From Chalciporus piperatus (taxonomy: Eukaryota; Basidiomycota; Agaricomycetes; Boletales; Boletaceae), in assembly GCA_038093975.1 (NCBI GenBank), contig JBBPTG010000050.1, forward strand, positions 62,001-126,000: DNA of 64,000 bases. Direction: 5' to 3'. Both the position numbers and the translations under genes were made by a program. This document shows, in pieces, positions 25,399 to 37,170 of this stretch (positions are counted from its first letter, which is position 1; the number at the start of each line of letters is the position of its first letter). The notes under the pieces were generated by a model. The model worked only from the letters and a program-made list of their open reading frames with translations. It did no database searches and was not told the origin of the DNA.

Positions 25399-27467
25399 CT
25401 GGGGTACGATGAGCGGGGCACTGGGGAGCATGGGGCACCGGGGAAGCCTTTATGTACGTCGGAAACCAGGGGCACACATCACCAAAAATAATTCCTGCAA
25501 AGTAGATTAACCAGACAGGCCACTTCACACAGTTTAAATGTAGCCGTAACACGTACAACTCATACTCACCGAGATCTCGCCGGGATTGTCGTGTCAATGG
25601 CGTGCATTTGGGCCGTTTATATTGTTAGTTCTCTGAAGCCTGATCCAGTGGATCAGTCAGTGGGTTCTTTATGGATACAAGTAGAGAAATACCAGAATAA
25701 GACGACTGCTGTAGTAACAAAGCCGGTTGCCCGCGTTGATGGCAAGTGATCCGCGTAATGCGCGATCACGTGGGATGCACGTGAAGGGCAAATCTCGCAT
25801 CTTCTTCGGAGAGCCAAGCCGGAGTCCTTGCTTGCTTTGGAAGGAGGAAGAAGCCATTGAGGTCGAGGCCTGTGAGAGTTAAGTTTGTCCTCTCGACCAA
25901 GTGCCTTGCCTCCTAGGGGCACTTGAAATTCTAGACACCCATAGGAACTCATGGGAAAGGCCCCGTGCAAGGGGAAGTAAAAAGCACCCGCGCAACATCA
26001 TTTGATCTCATTTGATCCGCTTTTCTTCTATCCGCCTTGACAGTTGCAATACTAAGCGGGGCTGACACTTGGGAGTGGAACGAGATCGAATCCACATGGG
26101 CGATAGGACTGGGGTCAGTGCGACGTTGTGCTTTTCTCAGTGGGTAAGTAGAGCGGGGCTGTCTAGGGAAACGCACTAGGGTTCGTCATAGCTCGAGCAC
26201 TCGACAAAGCTACGACGTCCTGAGGCTACTGTAACTTTATTATTGGAGTTTTTCACCTAATGCCAAATGGTCATCGAGGGGGATTAAACATCAATAGCAA
26301 TGGTTGCATGGAAAATAACGATACATACATCGACGGTTCGCGCGCACAAATATCCTCATCAACTTCGACAAGGTATTCTGTAGGTAACATTCGGGGACGT
26401 GATAATAATTGCAAATAGCACTAACGGTGGAAAACTGGAAGTACCACAAAGTTTTGCCGACAAATTGGGTAGCTTACCGTCCTGCTTACTCCTCCTTACC
26501 ACGAAAGGGACGAAACCACAGCAATATGTGAAACCGTTACCATCAAGACATGAACGCTCCACATAAAATTGAAACGTACGGTAAACCACAGGATACCATG
26601 TGAACTGTCAACAAGCGGATGTTCTTCGATTCTACTTCGGAGTGATCAAACAAAACAAACCCGGCAGATCGATTAAGGCCCAAGAGTTGGCGTCAGTGCA
26701 TCGACGCTAACAATAGAGGTTTCAATGAGTCGTGGTGTCGTCTTATCATCGACGTTGGTATGTAACATGGACGTAAACTTGCACTAGACTTGCCTGCTTG
26801 AACGCTTTTCCGCGTCGGGTAGGTTACATCGGGGAAACAAAGATCAAGGAACAGATTTACAGTATATGAATTCCTTGATAGCCGGATCGCCTTCAGGGGC
26901 ATCTGTTGGGCATCTTCCCTAATATTGCCTGAGGACGGAGTTATCTGAATATGGTATCGGACTCTGATTGGCCTCGGGAGGAACTTCAAGCTTCAGTCTC
27001 ATGTTTGCGACCAGACTAGCTTTGGCCAAGAACACCTGGCACGGAAATAAAACCTCTGCTGTATCAACGACGCTGGGACAACTTACGGGGTCGTGATGGT
27101 CACAGCTCAGAGAAGCGATGCCCACGGTGTAAACGCCCAGCTGCATGTACGACCTAGGACTAGATTCTTGAGTCCGAACTGAGTACCAGCCCCCACTAGT
27201 GGCAGAGCTCGTGGCTTTGGCTTGCTCGGATATAATCGACGTGCTATGGCTCGTCAAGTGTAACAGCAAGATCCAAGCTGCGTGGCCGAGGTAGCGCTAC
27301 TGTTCATACATTCCTTGACCCTAGTGGGGAGCACGTCTTCATTCTACTCTTGGGTTGGTGGAAGGAAAGAGACCGTGTGAAGAAGTGGGGAGAGGACCAC
27401 GTGGTTATCACCAAGTTATCGCCGAGTTATCGCTAGCTGTAGATCTCGTCGAATATTATCCACTCCA
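25399..27467. other. Long intergenic region, 2.1 kb, between divergent GH5 and CIA1 genes
   Basis: It must contain the promoter of the minus-strand GH5 gene and that of the plus-strand CIA1 gene. Small minus-strand frames at 26693-26989 and 26919-27269 have no recognisable motif; a gtaagt donor near 27085 leaves a small unknown gene possible. Nothing else supported. Confidence 0.35.
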
Positions 27468-28755
27468 ATGGAGGTAGATCCACAATCCGAACTACAGCTA
27501 GTTGCTGAACTACCAGGTACGCGACTATTCGAACGAACAAATCCGTCCAAGTCAGACATTGTCTTTAGGTCACGACGATCGCGCTTGGCAGGTCGCATGG
27601 AACCCCACGAAGCCTCTACTCGCGTCCTGCTCAGCAGATAAAACAGTGCGGTTGTATACCTACCGCAAGGACACACACGACCCGTCGCGGGTGGTGGTCT
27701 CGCACGTTACGACGATTCCCACAGGACACGCCAAGACCGTACGAAGTATCGCATGGGCACCGTCAGGTCAAACGCTCGCGACAGGTTCATTCGACTCAAA
27801 CGTCGGAATATGGGAGAAACGCGAGGCAAACGACGACGACGATCCATCAGAGTCTGAAGAATGGGAATGTGTAACGTTGTTGGAGGGACACGAAACAGAA
27901 TGCAAGAGCGTCGCTTACTCTGGGACAGGGACTTTGCTTGCAAGCTGTAGCAGGGACAAAACGGTTTGGGTTTGGGAAGGTGAGCATCAAGTTCGATTGC
28001 TGGTATTTCTCTCGTAACTGCGTTTCTCTAGTCAAACCGGATGCAGACTTCGAGTGTATGGGCGTCATGATGGAGCATAGTCAGGACGTGAAGTGTGTTG
28101 CATGGCATCCCACCGAGGAGGTCGTTTCATCTCTCTTGAGACGCAGTTTCCTTACTGATCTCGACTCTGACGGAAGATAGATTCTTGCATCAGCGTCATA
28201 CGACGACACCATCAAGCTTTACATCGATGATCCTTCCGAGGACTGGTTCTGTTTCGCGACGTTAACTGGGCACGTGGCCACGGTTTGGTCTCTCGCCTGG
28301 TCACCTCGAGGAGATTACCTCGCTTCCTCGTCCGATGATCTCACCATCAGAATTTGGAGGCGATGCGCAGAACATAAATGGGAGTTTGTCCATCAATTGA
28401 AGGGTCATACCAGAAGTATTTATTCGATCAGCTGGGGGAAAGGGGAAGGAGAAAACCTTGGATGGCTTGCAAGTACGGGCAGCGATGGTAAAATAAATAT
28501 TTGGGAAATATCGGTGAGACATATCTTCTGGTTAGCGCCGAGAGGGACTGAACGAGTATGAAGGAATCTCCCCAGCAAGATGCTGGACCAGTTTCGTTGG
28601 CTTCGAGATTGGTCGCGTCGATCTCGTCTGCACATGATGTCCACGATGTAAATTCTATTCAGTGGTGTCCTCGTCCTGGGTACGAGGATATGCTCTCAAC
28701 CGCAGCAGACGATGGTTCTGTTAGAGTATGGAAGGTGTTATCGTCTATATCATAG
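27468..28755 (+). CDS. CIA1: Cytosolic iron-sulfur assembly WD40 protein Cia1 (CIAO1)
   Basis: Docking subunit of the CIA targeting complex that inserts Fe-S clusters into cytosolic and nuclear apoproteins. The start ATG at 27468 is followed by a first exon (MEVDPQSELQLVAELPG) and an intron gtacgc...tttag. Seven blades follow. Visible repeats: GHDDRAWQVAWNPTKPLLAS, TGHAKTVRSIAWAPSG, FDSNVGIWEK, GHETECKSVAYSGTG, DKTVWVWE, HSQDVKCVAWHPTEE, DDTIKLYIDDPSEDWFCF, GHVATVWSLAWSPRGDYL, DLTIRIWRR, DGKINIWEIS, VHDVNSIQWCP and DGSVRVWKVL. The GH-core-W-D spacing and the DDPSEDWFC segment are Cia1-like. Introns fall near 27980-28030, 28110-28180 and 28515-28570. The stop TAG is at 28753-28755, only 69 nt before the HIS5 start codon. 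Confidence 0.9.
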
Positions 28756-28824
28756 ATGTACTCTCGCCGTAGCGCTCACGGGGTCCCTTGTGTACGCAGA
28801 TAAGATTAGATTTCTGTGAGACAT

Positions 28825-30260
28825 ATGACTCGGACAGCACGATCGACATCCTCCGCTGGCATCCGTTCCGCATCCAAGCTACTCTCGCTCGTCGACGCGA
28901 TGCCGATCCTCGGTCTAGCACCTTCCTCTGAACCAACAAAACCAGCGCACTTCGATATAGAAAAGGTCATCAGACCTAACATCCTCGCTCTGCATCCATA
29001 TCGCTGCGCTCGCGATGACTATCAAGAAGGAATTCTCCTGGATGCAAACGAAAACGCCCTCGGTCACTCAATAGAATCGTCCTCCCAGATACCCTCGGAA
29101 CTGCAAAACTCCATAAACGCAGACCTAAACCGATACCCAGATCCATCTCATGACGAGATAAAATCACGGATCGCGAAACTTAGAGGGCTTCCTAGTGAAA
29201 AGCATGTTTTTCTCGGCGTTGGGTCGGACGAAGTGATTGACTTGCTCATGCGCGTGTGCGTCGCTCCCGGACGCGAGAAGATCTTGATCACTCCTCCGAC
29301 GTATGGCATGTACAGCGTCTGTGCACAAGTCAACGATATCGGCGTCGTTCGGTGTAATCTGAACTTGAGCGGAAGCGAAGGGGAAGGGGGAGAAAATGGG
29401 AGGTTTAGCTTGCTCATCGACTCTGTCGGTATGCTCTATTGCCAAGTGAGACTGTCATTCTGATGATACGTTCAACAGGTAAAGGAAGCTGTGTCTGCGG
29501 ATCCTTCCATCAAACTTATATTCCTGTGCTCGCCCGGAAACCCAACTGGAACAGCCATATCCCCAAACGCTATTCGCTCGTTACTGAACTATGAACCCTT
29601 CAAGGGCATTGTGATTGTCGATGAGGCCTATATAGATTTCGCTGGGGAAGACGCATCTGCTGTCTCTCTGATCAAAGACTATGCCAACCTTTGCGTCATG
29701 CAAACGTTGAGCAAGAGTTTCGGGCTGGCAGCCATCCGGTGCGTGTACCGTCGACGTTGACCGAATCAGATGCACTGACTTGCTTGTACAGACTAGGTGT
29801 CGCCCTTGCACAACCCCCGCTGATTCAAGTGCTAAGTAATACCAAGGCCCCGTACAACATTTCGACGCCAACGGCTTACCTTGCATTGGCTGCTCTTCAA
29901 CCAAGCGCAATCCTGAGTATGCGTGACAAGATTGCCACGCTTCTCGCGTCCCGGGGTAAGCTTCAAGAATCGCTCGCGAAGCTTTCTTCGTTGGGCGTGG
30001 GCGAGATCATTGGCGGGAACGACGCAAATTTCCTCGTGGTGCCGATCCTGAACAAAGAGACTGGCATTCCGGACAACACTAGGGCTGTGAAAGTGTACAA
30101 GACGCTTGCCGAGGAGAAAGGCGCTGATGAAAGCTGTGTGGTGGTTCGGTACAGAGGTAGCGAGCCTGGGTGTGAGGCTTGCTTGCGGATCACTATTGGA
30201 TCGGAGGGGGAGAACGAGATGCTTTTGAAGAGACTGGAACGTGTGCTAGTCGCATTGTAG
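28825..30260 (+). CDS. HIS5: Histidinol-phosphate aminotransferase
   Basis: PLP enzyme of histidine synthesis; transfers an amino group from glutamate to imidazole-acetol phosphate. Exons run roughly 28825-29430, 29478-29740 and 29792-30260. Key segments: VIRPNILALHPYRCARDD, ILLDANENALG, LNRYPDPSHDEIK, LGVGSDEVIDLLMRV, TPPTYGMYSVCA, FLCSPGNPTGTAIS, IVIVDEAYIDFAGEDAS, the PLP lysine in QTLSKSFGLAAIR (near 29715), and NISTPTAYLA. It ends RLERVLVAL with stop at 30258-30260. The N-terminus before the conserved region is about 40 residues longer than the core and rich in Arg, Ser and Thr. The true start could instead be the ATG of MPILGLAP near 28900. Tight spacing to CIA1 (69 nt) means its promoter must overlap the CIA1 3' end. 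Confidence 0.93.
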
Positions 30261-30394
30261 ACAACTGTACCACTAGATTGCTAGACAAAACGTTCAGCCT
30301 CTAGCCTCGCGGTCCCGACAATGACGTGGCTGTGCGATCTAAATGAAAGAGGGAGACCCCTCGAGTGGGGGGTTGTTGCCCTTGCTGAGCGAGA

Positions 30395-33300
30395 TTGATG
30401 GCTGCGGTGCCCGTTCTTGGCAGCAACACAGCGAGCGCGGTCACCGGTGGGCTGCGAGCCTGCGGCAGTGTAGAGAAGCCACCCGATTCAGGATTACTTG
30501 AAATCCTCAAAGGCAAGAACTTGGATGCTGCGAGTCGTCGCCATCGATTCCCTGCCGCTCTAAACGAGTTCCCTGCTATTCGAAAACCCGCGGCGCTGAG
30601 CCGATCATTCCCGCCCATGGCTAAACAAAAGACTCCCTCCCCTCAGGAAATCTACCGAGCACGAAGGGCGCAGGAAGAGAAGGAGAAATACGCCCTTCTT
30701 CCACCTGGACTCCTTAATCATGGAAATACGTGTTTCATGAACTCCGTATTGCAGGGTGTATGTGACAAATTTTCACCTTGTCATCACATTTCACATCGCA
30801 GTCACTTACCGTCATTTATGCCGGCAGCTTATAGCCACGCAATACCTGGAGCGTCTTGTTTTATTCGAACCCACGCCGTCCGCAATCCAGCTCACCTCTC
30901 CCATTCACATCACGTCCCGTCGTTCTCCTGCCCTAACCAATGGTCGTGGTCTTGGGGGCGAATGCGATCAACCTTGGATCGCTGGTCTCCCGATCGGTGA
31001 CCAATTCGTCGGTGTCATGCGAAAGGCATGGGAAATCCAGAATAATCGTCAGCTAGAATGCATGAGCCCAAGGTATGTCTGTGCACGTCAAGACGGCTTC
31101 TCAAAGCCCTGACTCGAACCGTTTGGTGACAGAGACCTACTCGCAGTGCTGGGAGAGAAGTACGATCAATATTTGGACTTCCGTCAGCAAGATGCCCATG
31201 AGTTCTTGTGTCACCTCCTAGACGCCATCCGCATGGAGGAAATGGATGTGAGTCATCGGTTTGATTTTCTGGCTTTCGTGTTTCTTAGTTGTTTATTCTA
31301 CGTGAACGTCACAGGTCATCAAGAAACGATCTCCACCAACCGAGAAAGAAAGAAAACGGTCACGGCAATCGTCTCTCAAGGCATCCACCCCTTCTAGCGA
31401 ACAGGACCACCCGCGTGAGACCGGCCCGTCGGGTCCGGCCCGATCTCCGACAGATGTCGACGAAGAACCATTATCATTTGTCGACATGCTCTTTGGCGGA
31501 AAGCTCGCAAGCATCCTTGTATGTCAGGCATGCAAACATGTCTCACACACACACGAAGATTTCAGCGATCTCAGTCTAAGCATGAAGCCCGAGGATTATG
31601 TCCGTGAACGGAAACGAGACAAGCTGAAGCAATTTGCGAAGAAGCTTGGGACAGCTCTGTCCGTTGGGGTACAAGCCCCGCGCTCATCTTCGGTTCCTGT
31701 CACGCCAATCCGAGACACTACTTTTGACGGTCCAGAGGACATCGAGCCCCCGCGGAGACGGAGCGTAGACCTTGCAGATGTCGAAGTTGTAGCTGAGCCT
31801 ACGGTTGGTGAAAAGCCGGATGATTCTGGTGTTGCTGGAGAAGGCTCTGCAGTTCAAACACCTTCGCCTCCTGTACCGGATTCACCTCCAATACCCGTCA
31901 CTCCGCCTCCTGTGGACACCCCTCACATGGTTCCTGTCATAGATCTTCACGAACATCAGCAATCATCAGGGGAACGTATTACCATCGTCGAACCCGAAAA
32001 GACAAACGGAAAAGAGAAGAAGGACAAGGACGAGAGCTGGGCAAAACTTAGTAGGCGTATCAGTATCACGGTCGGTCTCGCCAAGCGACCCAAGCAGGAG
32101 AAGAAATTGGCAGCTTCAAAGCTCACGGACGAAGGGAGCGGGTCGTTCCCTACCGTCTCAACTCCTGCAACCCCAGGCAGCGGAGTTGCTGAACACGATC
32201 CAGCCTTCGAAAGAGAAGTACCCTCACTCCATGCTGTCGACGATTATCTCCGCGCTCAGCTCGCGAACGTGAAGCGATCAGCCAAGTCCGCTCAACTTCC
32301 AATCAACTCCCCCTTGATTCCATCTACACCCCGTTTTCCTTTGATATCTCCCTCCAGCCCGGCCCTACACTCGAAGCGTTCAAAACTTCCGCGAGTACCA
32401 AAACCTAGCGCCGAGGAGGCCGCATATCTACGGGATATCCTCGCTGATATCAACCCTCCAAACATCCCAAAGCCTTTCTCAATCTTCAAGCAACCCAAGG
32501 AATCATCCTCCTCCCCATTCACCGCACAGAACATCTTTTTAAAGGTCAACCAAATCAGCAGAATTGAAGAGTGCCTGCGACTCTTTACATCAGTAGAGGT
32601 GCTCGACGGAGACAATACCGTCCGCTGCCATCGATGCTGGAAGATTGCGAATGGATATTATAAGCCTAGACCGAGGGAGTCGGCCCAAGAGCCGGATTCG
32701 TGTTCCGACAGCGAGGATGACGAGGCAGTCGGCGCGAAGACGAAGGGCTCCTCTATAGTGCCGGAGTCAACACCGGCGAATGGTATCACTGGTATCCCTC
32801 CTTCGAATTCGTCATCTCCCTCACACTCCACCACCTCCCTCCAAGATACCCTAACATCGCATGATACCCAGTCAACACTAACACACACTTTAACACGCGG
32901 ACCGTCAAAACCAGTTCCCCCGTCCCTCCAGCTCAATGATACGTACCCCATCGAGCTTACATCTCCAAGTAACGAGATATGTATACAAACTGGATTAACT
33001 ATCTCAACTGCTGCCCCGGAGACTCCAATGTCCATCAAGACGGCGAGGCCAGTGCCAAGTAGAGGAAACACGCTTTCTTCTACCTTCTCGCATTCCTCGG
33101 GTACCACCGAGCTTTCGAGCATTTCATTGAGCGCTCCGCCGGATCAACATCGGCGACAGGCGTTTAGTAGCGCGGACAGCAATACCGAAAGTGAAATATC
33201 GGAAGCAGAAAGCGAGACCTTGCACTCTATATATTCCGACGTCTCATCGGCTGCTTCACTTAACCCATCGCCGAATGCCTCGCAGGACCGTCTACAGCAG

Positions 33301-33929
33301 CCATCATCGACTCGAGACTCGGGTTCAAAGGAGAAACGACACCCATCTGGTGTACCCCGCTCTAAGCAATACATACTGCGACCAGCTTACAAACGCTACC
33401 TCATCGCAACTCCCCCACCGATACTCGTCGTCCATCTCAAGCGCTTCCAGCAGATATCCAAGGAGCCAGTCATCTCGTTCTCCACTGGATTCAAGAAGCT
33501 GGACGACTACATCGCATTTCCCGAATATCTAGACTTGGCACCATACCTTGCCCCTCGACGAGAAGATTATTTTGATTCAAAGGCGGCAGCGACGAGAGGC
33601 CGTGCTAGAAGACCAGTGCCGTGCATGTATAGACTATATGCGGTTGTGGTACATATTGGTCATCTGGTGAGCCTCGTACTCTCCTCGAAGTCACTCGAGA
33701 TGTACTCACGATCTGATACGTTTAGTTGGGTGGACACTATGTCGCTTATACCGCTCTTCCATCATCCGCGCCCGAGTCAACAGCGCAGCCCGACACGGAG
33801 AAGCACCAACCAAATCACGAGCCAGCCCCTCGAAACTGGGCGTTCGTGAGCGATACCATCGTCCGGCTGTCCACGTTGGAAGAGGTGTTGAAGAGCAAAG
33901 CGTATATCTGCATGTATGAACGGATCTAA
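30395..33929 (+). CDS. Ubiquitin-specific protease (USP family deubiquitinase)
   Basis: Cysteine protease that removes ubiquitin. The Cys box is LLNHGNTCFMNSVLQG (near 30720); the first intron (30758-30827, gtatgt donor) follows directly, and exon 2 resumes LIATQYLERLV. LDFRQQDAHEFLCHLLDA lies near 31180. Zinc-finger-like cysteines occur in LVCQACKHVSH and VRCHRCWKIA. The frame 31486-33725 then carries about 250 residues of low-complexity Ser/Thr/Pro-rich insertion. ILVVHLKRFQQI (near 33430) and the His box LGGHYVAYTAL after an intron near 33670-33725 complete the catalytic core, which ends SKAYICMYERI. The start is uncertain: 30395 opens a long in-frame extension without a motif, and the ATG at 30617 (MAKQKTPSPQEIYRARRAQE) is the better-supported alternative. 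A subfamily such as USP16/Ubp-like is plausible but not proven. Confidence 0.9.
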
Positions 33930-34309
33930 TTTATTGAGTTCGCTACATAATGTAATAACAGCTGCCCGATGGACTATTTCTTGTTTGTGGAACGATTGGG
34001 TTCTGTGTTTTGTTGCGGTGTTTCAGAGGTGTGTCGATCTTTGGGTGTCCTTATCCGCTTCTTTCAGAAGCCTATACGTTTGGGATTGCTATACTTGCTT
34101 GTTACCATTCCGGCCAGCCGGTCAGGTGGCGTGAACCTTGCGTGCATGGTTATATCAATCGCGAGAACTACCTGGCATGCACAGAGGCCTCCTCCCACCA
34201 CCATTCCCTCTCCCACGTCACGGTGTTGGACCAACCGTAAACATGCGGTGAGGTGTCGGTTTCACTCCCTATCGTCACTAGTCAACGCTTAGTAGTTGGT
34301 AGTCGTCTA

Positions 34310-34440
34310 AACAGCCCTGGAAGGGCTGGTACCAGCAGCCTCCCTGGTGAGAGCTTTCGCAGGCTCGAACCCGCGTAGCCATCCTGCCCCGAGGCACCCA
34401 AGTGGATCGTGAGCCCAGCTAACCATCTCATACACAGCCC
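34310..34440 (-). mobile_element. Possible tRNA-derived SINE
   Basis: Read on the minus strand, tggttagctgggc (34413-34425) resembles a Pol III A box, and gggttcgagcc (34362-34372) is a near-consensus B box about 45 nt later. No complete cloverleaf can be folded, so it is not an intact tRNA. A 3' tail or target-site duplication was not identified. Confidence 0.3.
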
Positions 34441-34987
34441 AGCCATCTCCCCACATCACTTGCTTACTCGTACCGTCGTACCGAACTCTAAATACAGTGG
34501 TAGAACCTCTGCACAGCTACATAGTCTAAGAGTGACAGCTGACTTGCACTTCAAACCGGTTTCGTCTTTGGGTCTTTACTGACATGTAAGTACTGATCAT
34601 GACAGGTGATCGACTTCGCACGCACGAAGGCACTCAACATATTCTGGGAGAATTTGTCTTGATAACGAAAGAGAATTTTTTTTGGTTGTTTGCACTTCAA
34701 GTTCCCCGCACGATGACATTCATGTCGACCGGTGACCGATTGCTTCCGGGCGTGGCACAATATGACACTTGCGGGTCCAAGGTCCAAGTCAATTTTGGAG
34801 ACTCAAGTACTCAGTACTCATTGGCGAACGCCGTTTCGCACACCCAAGTCGATACTCGTGCCAGAACTACCATCGGTCGTCAGAGGCGGGCTCGTCTGGA
34901 ATATCTGATATCGCAGCTTCCGTTCCCGGATTCGAATTGCAGAACCCCCCGGGCCGATTGGCTGTCGTTCCCGGCACTACAGAACCC

Positions 34988-35041
34988 CGATGCGGTGCCA
35001 GGTCAACCGGTCACCGGTCACCGGTCACCACTGGTCACCAA
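34988..35041. repeat. Short tandem of GGTCACC units
   Basis: The 7-nt palindrome-like word ggtcacc occurs four times within about 45 nt, some as direct ccggtcacc units. It lies about 470 bp before the disordered-protein gene. Confidence 0.7.
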
Positions 35042-35506
35042 GGCTGCCATCAATATTATTTGACTCCAGTTGCGCACACGACTGTCCACCTGTCTATATC
35101 TCCAACACAGAACCGACAGAACCGAGAGCCACCTGTGGTCACACAGTGTCGTTTTGCCAGGTCCTTTCAAATCAAGCTTCTCCGCGAGCCGTTTCCGTTT
35201 CCGCGATCTATCCAACTTTATTGTGGTGCCTTTGACCACCCTTGTCACAATCACATATCATGTCGAAGGTTTGGATTCCTGGTTGCTTTTTCCACCCACC
35301 AAGCAAGCGAATCTTTCCTCCCTCGCGTTATATCCGTCCGCGCTCTAGGCGAAGGTGAGTGACGGGATTTTGCAAGAGAAGGCTAAAGTCCGAGGTCTTC
35401 GGTTGCCAGGTGGTATTTCAATACTATTTTACCTGCTCCGTCGTTCTCCGCTTCCCTCCCATCTTCTACCCGGGGGGGCTATAGCACTACGTTTGAATTC
35501 GCGATC

Positions 35507-36805
35507 ATGCAGTGGTGTCGATTGTGGAAAGGGAAAGGGGATTCTTCGGTCCCTAACCAGCACGTTGTGCCACTCGTGGCCGACGCGGAGTCAAATCAAG
35601 GTGAGCAGTTGGACATATGTGTCGATATGAAGATATCAATGGTCGCGTTCTCAGATGTTGTCGAGTCCGGCGTAATAGACGTCAGGGCACGTGAAACGAA
35701 CTCCCAAGACTCCCCCTCGTTCGCCGCTCATCTAGATGGCAGAGCGGGAGAAGAGCCCTCGCCGCCTGAGTCGACGAAGGGCTTGCTACCAACACATGTC
35801 GATTTTCAATCGGCGCAACGCACGCCGCACTCCCTCCACCAGACGCCATCTACATCCTCTCTTTCCGCCGTTGTCAAACGATCGACTTCGAGTCGAACCC
35901 TTCGATCGGACCAAAAAAGAGAACGATTAGCCGCAAAATCGAATGCTTCCATCGACAAGCAGGTCAATGGGAGGGAATCTGTCGCATCTAGGCGATCCAA
36001 TTCGGCGGCAACGAAGCCACGAGGGACCACGGTGTGGTCATCAGACGATACGTTCCTTCCCCGTGCTAAGCCTCCTCCGCCGTTGATCATCAAACCCAAA
36101 CACAACCGCAGTAGTTCTACTACTTCTACATCACCCCCATCCCCAACTAAGCGCCGTCGCCCATCGACATCACACCAGACAAGTTCTCACAGAAAGTTGT
36201 CGAAACAGCCACTGCAAGCTCCACAACAAATTCCCTCGGCATTACATCCAACGCGACCCTCTAATGCACGCTCGAATTCCGTGAAAGAGACCTCACCCAG
36301 ACCACGTTCGGTAGCCCATCGACTGTCCAATAGCCATAGCAACATAGGCGTTGCTGACGCATTGACACGGATCAGCCCCAAGCCGAGTATCGCGTCCATG
36401 GAATCAGAACTCTCGGATCATTCCTTTGCTCCCGGGACCTTCGCTTCCGCATGGAAGTGGACACCTCCTGCCTGTTGGGCTGGGCCACCTGGGGTTGTTG
36501 CATCAGCGGATCACGGTGCAGGGGATAAAGAGATCGGCCGATCCAGGCTTGTTCGTAAAAACAGCGCAAAAGGCAGTCTAAACAGACATGTTCATATTCG
36601 CCCAAATCTTCCCTCTCAAGATATCTGGCGACCGCAATCAGTTCGTCTAACAGACATCGGAACGCCGGAGGAAGCTTCTCTCAGTGAGGAGGGAAGGTTG
36701 TCGCCGGACGTTGTCATCAAGGTCCAGTCTGCCGAAACTGACGAGTGGCATGAGAGTGGCATGGCTGATGTCATCCCCCACTTAAGGGCACTGAGATCCG
36801 GTTAA
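35507..36805 (+). CDS. Hypothetical Ser/Pro-rich disordered protein, 432 residues
   Basis: A single long frame ending in TAA at 36803-36805; I do not recognise a family. Most of the chain is low complexity: Ser, Pro, Thr, Arg and Lys with repeated basic patches (TKRRRPSTSHQTSSHRKLSK) and a poly-proline run (AKPPPPLIIKPKH). Near residue 300 comes a better-ordered, possibly conserved stretch with Trp residues (SAWKWTPPACWAGPPG), then IRPNLPSQDIWRPQSVRL and an acidic, hydrophobic end (ESGMADVIPHLRALR). Several SP/TP sites suggest phospho-regulation. The start may be the ATG at 35507 or the later MKISMVAFSD at 35627. Upstream UTR exons are possible. A nuclear or cytoskeletal scaffold would fit such composition, but this is a guess. 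Confidence 0.6.
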   Translation: MQWCRLWKGKGDSSVPNQHVVPLVADAESNQGEQLDICVDMKISMVAFSDVVESGVIDVRARETNSQDSPSFAAHLDGRAGEEPSPPESTKGLLPTHVDFQSAQRTPHSLHQTPSTSSLSAVVKRSTSSRTLRSDQKRERLAAKSNASIDKQVNGRESVASRRSNSAATKPRGTTVWSSDDTFLPRAKPPPPLIIKPKHNRSSSTTSTSPPSPTKRRRPSTSHQTSSHRKLSKQPLQAPQQIPSALHPTRPSNARSNSVKETSPRPRSVAHRLSNSHSNIGVADALTRISPKPSIASMESELSDHSFAPGTFASAWKWTPPACWAGPPGVVASADHGAGDKEIGRSRLVRKNSAKGSLNRHVHIRPNLPSQDIWRPQSVRLTDIGTPEEASLSEEGRLSPDVVIKVQSAETDEWHESGMADVIPHLRALRSG

Positions 36806-37170
36806 TTGGACCAAGGTATGTTGATATCGTCAAACAATAAATGTCGTATGCCTGACCTATGATGGAATTTTCTAGTGTGGGGAAGGTTGCACCTGCCATG
36901 GGCTCAACGAAACCCCATTACTACACTCCACTTACTTATAGTGGCTTATTTTTTCGATTAATCTAGTTTATATATCTGCTAGGCAGATCATCGTCACAGG
37001 TAGTCGTTCTTCTTTGACGAGACACACATCTATTAAGTGATGTTTTCATGACTCCGACCGTCGACTCGCGTTCGAACTGTGGGGACTTAGACGACTTATA
37101 TAACAACGTGCACATAGCCTCATGCTAGAGTCCACGTCACGCGTCAATCCCTGTCGTTATCGAAGGGCTG
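36806..37170. other. Intergenic
   Basis: A+T-rich flank of the disordered-protein gene, running into the repeat region. No gene seen. Confidence 0.4.

Larger units (their letters stand above)
33930..35506. other. Intergenic region with SINE-like and GGTCACC repeats
   Basis: 33930-34290 looks like USP 3' flank. A Pol III-type A/B-box pair lies at 34310-34440 on the minus strand. A short tandem of ggtcacc occurs at 34997-35040. The rest, including a gtgagt donor near 35354 that could start a 5'-UTR intron of the next gene, shows no coding motif. Confidence 0.4.

Noticed and set aside
26919..27269. Minus-strand 116-codon frame
   Set aside because: No motif; a gtaagt donor is present but no convincing start or partner exon, so no gene is called.
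32292..33374. Minus-strand frames of 76-154 codons opposite the USP gene
   Set aside because: They are antisense to the low-complexity insert of the deubiquitinase and have no motif of their own.
34362..34425. Functional tRNA gene on the minus strand
   Set aside because: A and B boxes are present but the acceptor and anticodon stems do not pair, so a SINE-like origin is more likely.
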